Positions 5,636 through 8,677 of a DNA stretch of 8,677 bases are shown here, one piece after another (within the stretch, counting starts at the first letter, position 1; each line of letters begins with the position of its first letter). Both the position numbers and the translations under genes were made by a program. Source of the DNA: Chloroflexota bacterium (lineage in GTDB: Bacteria > Chloroflexota > Dehalococcoidia > Lucifugimonadales > VGZR01). The notes under the pieces were generated by a model. It had not been told where the DNA came from, did not search any database, and worked only from the letters and a program-made list of their open reading frames with translations. The stretch is from the NCBI GenBank assembly GCA_027625225.1, contig JAQBWG010000066.1, positions 1-8,677 of the forward strand, read 5' to 3'.

Positions 5636-6913
5636 TTATATTCCAGCAGCGATGTCACTGCGATGGAACGACTGGTTGAAGGTTATGCGGGAGGTATTTT
5701 TGTAGACTCTGGCCCGTGCATCGGCGATGGTGTCCCCCAGCGCAGCGACGGCGAGGACACGCCCACCGGACGTAGCCACCTTACCGTCCACAACCCGCGT
5801 ACCGGCGTGGAACACGGTGACATCGTCGTCAACAGCGTCCAGCCCGGAAATGGCCTGGTTGATGATGTAGTGGCCGGGGTACCCGCCGGACGCGAGCACG
5901 ACGGCGACGCACGAACGCTGGTCCCACTCAATGCGGGTGTTGGCGATGTCGCCGCGGGCGGTGTCCAGCATGATTTGCAATAGGTCGCTCTTCAAACGGG
6001 GCAGCACTGCCTGAGTCTCGGGATCGCCCATGCGGGCGTTGAACTCCAGCACGTACGGGCCTTTGTCGGTCAGCATAAGACCTGCGTAGAGGACGCCGCG
6101 GTATGACGACTTGTCCTTCGCCAGCGCTTTGACCGTCGGCTCCATGATTTCGCGGCGAACGCGCGCTTCAAGCTCGGCGTTCCACTTGGACGGCGGGCTG
6201 AAGCTGCCCATGCCGCCGGTGTTGGGGCCGTCGTCGCCGTCGCGCACGCGCTTGTAGTCACGGGCGGCGACCATAGATGAGATACGCTCGCCATCCACGA
6301 AGGCGAACACGCTCATCTCCTCGCCCTGGAGAAACTCTTCGACAAGCACGACGTTCCCCGCGTCGCCGAAGATGCGGCGCTCGATACAATCGCGGATAGC
6401 CTCGTTGGCCTCGTACCGGTCGCGGGCGATGATAACTCCTTTGCCCGCAGCCAGGCCGTCCGCCTTTACGACGAGCGGGAACACACCCTGATTGATGTGC
6501 CGGAGGGCCTCTTCTGCATCGGTAAATGTTTTGGAAGGCGCGGTCGGAATCTTGTTCCGCTGCATGAGTTGCTTGGCGAACGCCTTGCTGGTCTCGATGC
6601 GGGCGGCATTTTTTGACGGGCCGAATATCGGATGCTTGGCCTTTTGGAACGTGTCCACGATACCTTTGGCGAGCGGCGCCTCGGGGCCGACGACGGTAAA
6701 GTCAATATTGTTGTCCTGCACAAACTTCAGCAAAGCTTCGACATCGTCCGCCGCAATATCCACATTCGTCGCGACGGCCGCCGTACCGGCGTTGCCCGGC
6801 GCGACGAACAACTCGCCGAGACGCAGGCTTTGTGCCAGCTTCCAGGCGATAGCATGCTCACGCCCGCCGCTGCCGACCAGAAGCACCCGTAACTTGTTGT
6901 TTTCTATTCCCAT
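5636..6913 (-). CDS. purD: Phosphoribosylamine-glycine ligase (PurD)
   Basis: GAR synthetase (EC 6.3.4.13), an ATP-grasp enzyme joining glycine to phosphoribosylamine, the second step of purine synthesis. It is cytoplasmic. The length of 425 residues is usual. Domains in order: N-terminal Rossmann-like part with GSGGREHA (14-21) and VVGPEAPL (74-81); ATP-grasp core with VVKADGLAAGKGVI (148-161), DGDDGPNTGGMGSFSP (225-240) and the metal-binding EFNARMGDPETQ (290-301); then a C-terminal domain with ASGGYPG (341-347). Small differences from what I recall as common are DYKR where DHKR is frequent (219-222) and RMGDPE where RFGDPE is frequent. The ATG lies inside the end of guaA (10-base overlap), with GGGGA about seven bases upstream. 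The family usually starts at the beta strand at residue 8, so a slightly extended N-terminus is expected from this start. Confidence 0.97.
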   Translation of the reverse strand: MGIENNKLRVLLVGSGGREHAIAWKLAQSLRLGELFVAPGNAGTAAVATNVDIAADDVEALLKFVQDNNIDFTVVGPEAPLAKGIVDTFQKAKHPIFGPSKNAARIETSKAFAKQLMQRNKIPTAPSKTFTDAEEALRHINQGVFPLVVKADGLAAGKGVIIARDRYEANEAIRDCIERRIFGDAGNVVLVEEFLQGEEMSVFAFVDGERISSMVAARDYKRVRDGDDGPNTGGMGSFSPPSKWNAELEARVRREIMEPTVKALAKDKSSYRGVLYAGLMLTDKGPYVLEFNARMGDPETQAVLPRLKSDLLQIMLDTARGDIANTRIEWDQRSCVAVVLASGGYPGHYIINQAISGLDAVDDDVTVFHAGTRVVDGKVATSGGRVLAVAALGDTIADARARVYKNTSRITFNQSFHRSDIAAGI

Positions 6914-8637
6914 TCAATAGTCCCCGGCGGCTTGGACGTGATGTCGAAGACGACGCGATTCACGTCGGCGACTTCGTTGACGATACGGTTGGAGATGCGC
7001 GCAAGGACGTCGTAGGGAAGCCGCGCCCAGTCGGCCGTCATGGCGTCCTCACTGGTGACCGCCCTGATAGCGATGACATAGCCGTAAGTGCGGTAGTCGC
7101 CGGTAACACCCACGGTGTGAGTGTTCGTGAGCACCGCAAAACTCTGCCAGAGGTCGCGGTACAGGTTGTTAATCTTGATTTCGTCCATCACCACCCAGTC
7201 GGCCGCCCGGAGCGTCTCAAGCTTCTTCTCGGTCACTTCGCCAAGCACGCGAATGGCAAGACCGGGGCCGGGGAACGGCTGGCGGAAAATCATCTCTTCC
7301 GGCAGGCCCAGTTCAAGGCCGACCTCACGGACTTCGTCTTTGAAAAGATAGCGCAGCGGCTCGACGAGCTTCAGCTTCATGTGAGCAGGCAACCCGCCGA
7401 CGTTGTGGTGAGTCTTTATCTTGGCGGAAACCTTCGTCTCCTCCGTCTTGCTCTCGATGACGTCCGGGTACAGCGTTCCCTGCGCAAGGAAATCTACCTT
7501 GCCGACCTTGTTCGCCTCCTCGTCGAAGACGTGGATGAACTCCTCGCCAATGGTACGGCGTTTCTGCTCGGGGTCGGTGATGCCCTTGAGTGCATTCAAA
7601 AACTGCTCTGTAGCATTTCGATGAATGAAGTTTATGCTCATGTGCCGTTCGAACGTCTTGACGACGCGTTCCGGCTCTTCGCGGCGCATGAGGCCGTTGT
7701 TCACGAAGATGCACGTGAGCTGGTCGCCGATGGCGCGGTGAATAAGCGCGGCGGCCACAGCGGAATCAACGCCGCCCGACAGCGCGCAGATGACCCGCCC
7801 GTCGCCGACCTTCGCCTTGATGTCCGCTACCGCTTCTTCGACGAAGTTGCTCGGCGTCCACAAACCCTGACAGCCGCATACCTGGTACAGGAAGTTCTCG
7901 ATGAGCACGCGGCCCTGCGGGGTGTGAACAACTTCGGGATGGAACTGAATGCCGTACATGCGCTTGCCGTCGCCCAGGACGGCGACAGGGGAATTGTCTG
8001 TATATGCGAGCGATTTGAATCCCGGCGGCGCCTCGGTGATGTGGTCGCCGTGGCTCATCCACACAGGCATCGAGGGTGGCAGTCCTTTGAAGAAAGGATC
8101 GCTTTCGTTGTTCTGATGCAACACGGCATGACCGTACTCGCGCTTGGCGCTGGAAGAAACCTTCCCTCCAAGCTGGTGAGCCATTGCCTGCATGCCGTAG
8201 CAGATGCCCAGCACAGGCAGGCCGCGGTCGTACACCCAGGCGGGCGCAAGGGGAGCGCCGTCTTCGTACACGCTGGCAGGGCCACCGGACAAAATCACAC
8301 CTTTGGGTTCCAGCGGAGCGACCTTCTCCCAGGGAGTGTCGTGGGTGATGATTTCGCAGTACACCTTGCTCTCGCGGACGCGTCGGGCGATGAGGCGGCT
8401 GTACTGGGAACCGAAGTCGATGATAACGACGGACTCACGCTGGACGCGGCGTTCGCCCGGAGGTTCCGACTGAAGCCCTCGCTTTTCCTTGGCAATTTCA
8501 AGGTAGGCGGATACTTCAAGGTCGTCGGAGGAAGCTACTCGGCGGCTGGTGCCGGATTTCTTCTGGACGCCGACGGCTATATCGCCAGCTTCCTGGACGG
8601 GTTTGGTGGTTTTTTCGGAAGTGTCGTCCTTCGGCAT
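6904..8637 (-). CDS. guaA: GMP synthase, glutamine-hydrolysing (GuaA), N-terminally extended
   Basis: Converts XMP, ATP and glutamine to GMP (EC 6.3.5.2). It is cytoplasmic and usually dimeric. The class-I glutamine amidotransferase starts near residue 70 (VVIIDFGSQYS), with nucleophile Cys146 in LGICYGMQ, and His233 and Glu235 in FHPEV. The ATP-pyrophosphatase domain has the P-loop LSGGVDS (286-292) and the Lys-rich KIKTHHNVGGLP region (406-417). The C-terminal dimerisation domain has FRQPFPGPGLAIR (451-463) and ends KPPGTIEWE. At 577 residues it exceeds the usual 510-525. The extra first ~68 residues are hydrophilic, probably disordered to about 38, then a likely helix (DDLEVSAYLEIAKEKRG, 38-54). 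There is no in-frame ATG, GTG or TTG between residue 1 and the catalytic fold, so the extension is probably real. No clear ribosome binding site precedes the ATG. First visible gene of the purine operon. Confidence 0.96.
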   Translation of the reverse strand: MPKDDTSEKTTKPVQEAGDIAVGVQKKSGTSRRVASSDDLEVSAYLEIAKEKRGLQSEPPGERRVQRESVVIIDFGSQYSRLIARRVRESKVYCEIITHDTPWEKVAPLEPKGVILSGGPASVYEDGAPLAPAWVYDRGLPVLGICYGMQAMAHQLGGKVSSSAKREYGHAVLHQNNESDPFFKGLPPSMPVWMSHGDHITEAPPGFKSLAYTDNSPVAVLGDGKRMYGIQFHPEVVHTPQGRVLIENFLYQVCGCQGLWTPSNFVEEAVADIKAKVGDGRVICALSGGVDSAVAAALIHRAIGDQLTCIFVNNGLMRREEPERVVKTFERHMSINFIHRNATEQFLNALKGITDPEQKRRTIGEEFIHVFDEEANKVGKVDFLAQGTLYPDVIESKTEETKVSAKIKTHHNVGGLPAHMKLKLVEPLRYLFKDEVREVGLELGLPEEMIFRQPFPGPGLAIRVLGEVTEKKLETLRAADWVVMDEIKINNLYRDLWQSFAVLTNTHTVGVTGDYRTYGYVIAIRAVTSEDAMTADWARLPYDVLARISNRIVNEVADVNRVVFDITSKPPGTIEWE

Positions 8638-8677
8638 CGTGTATAGGTGTACGGTATCATTCGTGCTACACTATGGT
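8638..8677 (-). promoter_or_regulatory. Short guaA upstream segment, edge of window
   Basis: Only 40 bases upstream of guaA are visible. On the - strand they carry no good Shine-Dalgarno sequence. An imperfect dyad, ATAGTGTA against TACACCTAT, lies before the start. The segment is too short to say whether this is the operon promoter, a leader, or the gap to another gene further upstream. Confidence 0.2.

Noticed and set aside
4617..5705. 362-codon open frame on the + strand opposite purB
   Set aside because: Antisense shadow of a well-supported adenylosuccinate lyase. Composition is unlike a folded protein and no motif is seen.
7117..8646. 509-codon open frame on the + strand opposite guaA
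   Set aside because: It is fully antisense to a gene with clear GuaA motifs, has no recognisable domain, and is explained by codon bias in GC-rich DNA.
1..8677. Search for CRISPR arrays, tRNA/rRNA, insertion sequences, att sites or defence genes
   Set aside because: No regular repeats, cloverleaf or rRNA-like segments, transposase motifs or terminal inverted repeats were seen. The DNA is almost fully occupied by housekeeping genes.

Overview
The window is ordinary bacterial chromosome: GC-rich (roughly 60% by eye), densely coding, with no mobile element, CRISPR array, RNA gene or phage gene that I can see. The presence of PurS (the small FGAM synthetase subunit found in Gram-positives, Chloroflexota, archaea and some others), a membrane-anchored DUF3105 protein and the compact gene packing would fit a Chloroflexota bacterium such as the Dehalococcoidia/SAR202 group. 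That placement is inferred from gene content only and is tentative.

Layout. Bases 2-127 hold the last 41 codons of a Lys/Ala/Pro/Thr-rich protein on the + strand. A 220-base intergenic region (128-347) follows, carrying a strong 9-bp inverted repeat and a set of CATC-type repeats. Next comes a + strand operon: hisC (348-1436), hisB (1453-2067) and a SnoaL/NTF2-like protein (2073-2477). It meets head-on a - strand operon, read right to left: guaA (8637-6904), purD (6913-5636), purB (5624-4326), purC (4329-3451), a DUF3105 membrane protein (3396-2728) and purS (2725-2474). The two operons share the bases of their final stop codons (CTAG, 2474-2477).

Function. The + strand genes supply two steps of histidine biosynthesis, dehydration of imidazoleglycerol-phosphate (HisB) and transamination of imidazoleacetol-phosphate (HisC), plus a small protein of unknown ligand. 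The - strand genes supply several steps of de novo purine synthesis: GAR synthetase (PurD), the PurS part of FGAM synthetase, SAICAR synthetase (PurC), adenylosuccinate lyase (PurB, acting in both the IMP and AMP branches) and GMP synthetase (GuaA). Histidine and purine synthesis are metabolically linked through AICAR, but the two operons are separate and convergent.

I found no convincing undescribed system. The points most worth a second look are the ~68-residue N-terminal extension of GuaA with no alternative start codon, the DUF3105 membrane protein inside the purine operon directly before purS, the Asp-to-Lys change in the usual D-H-M-L motif of HisB, the shared CTAG stop, and the palindrome at 154-173.
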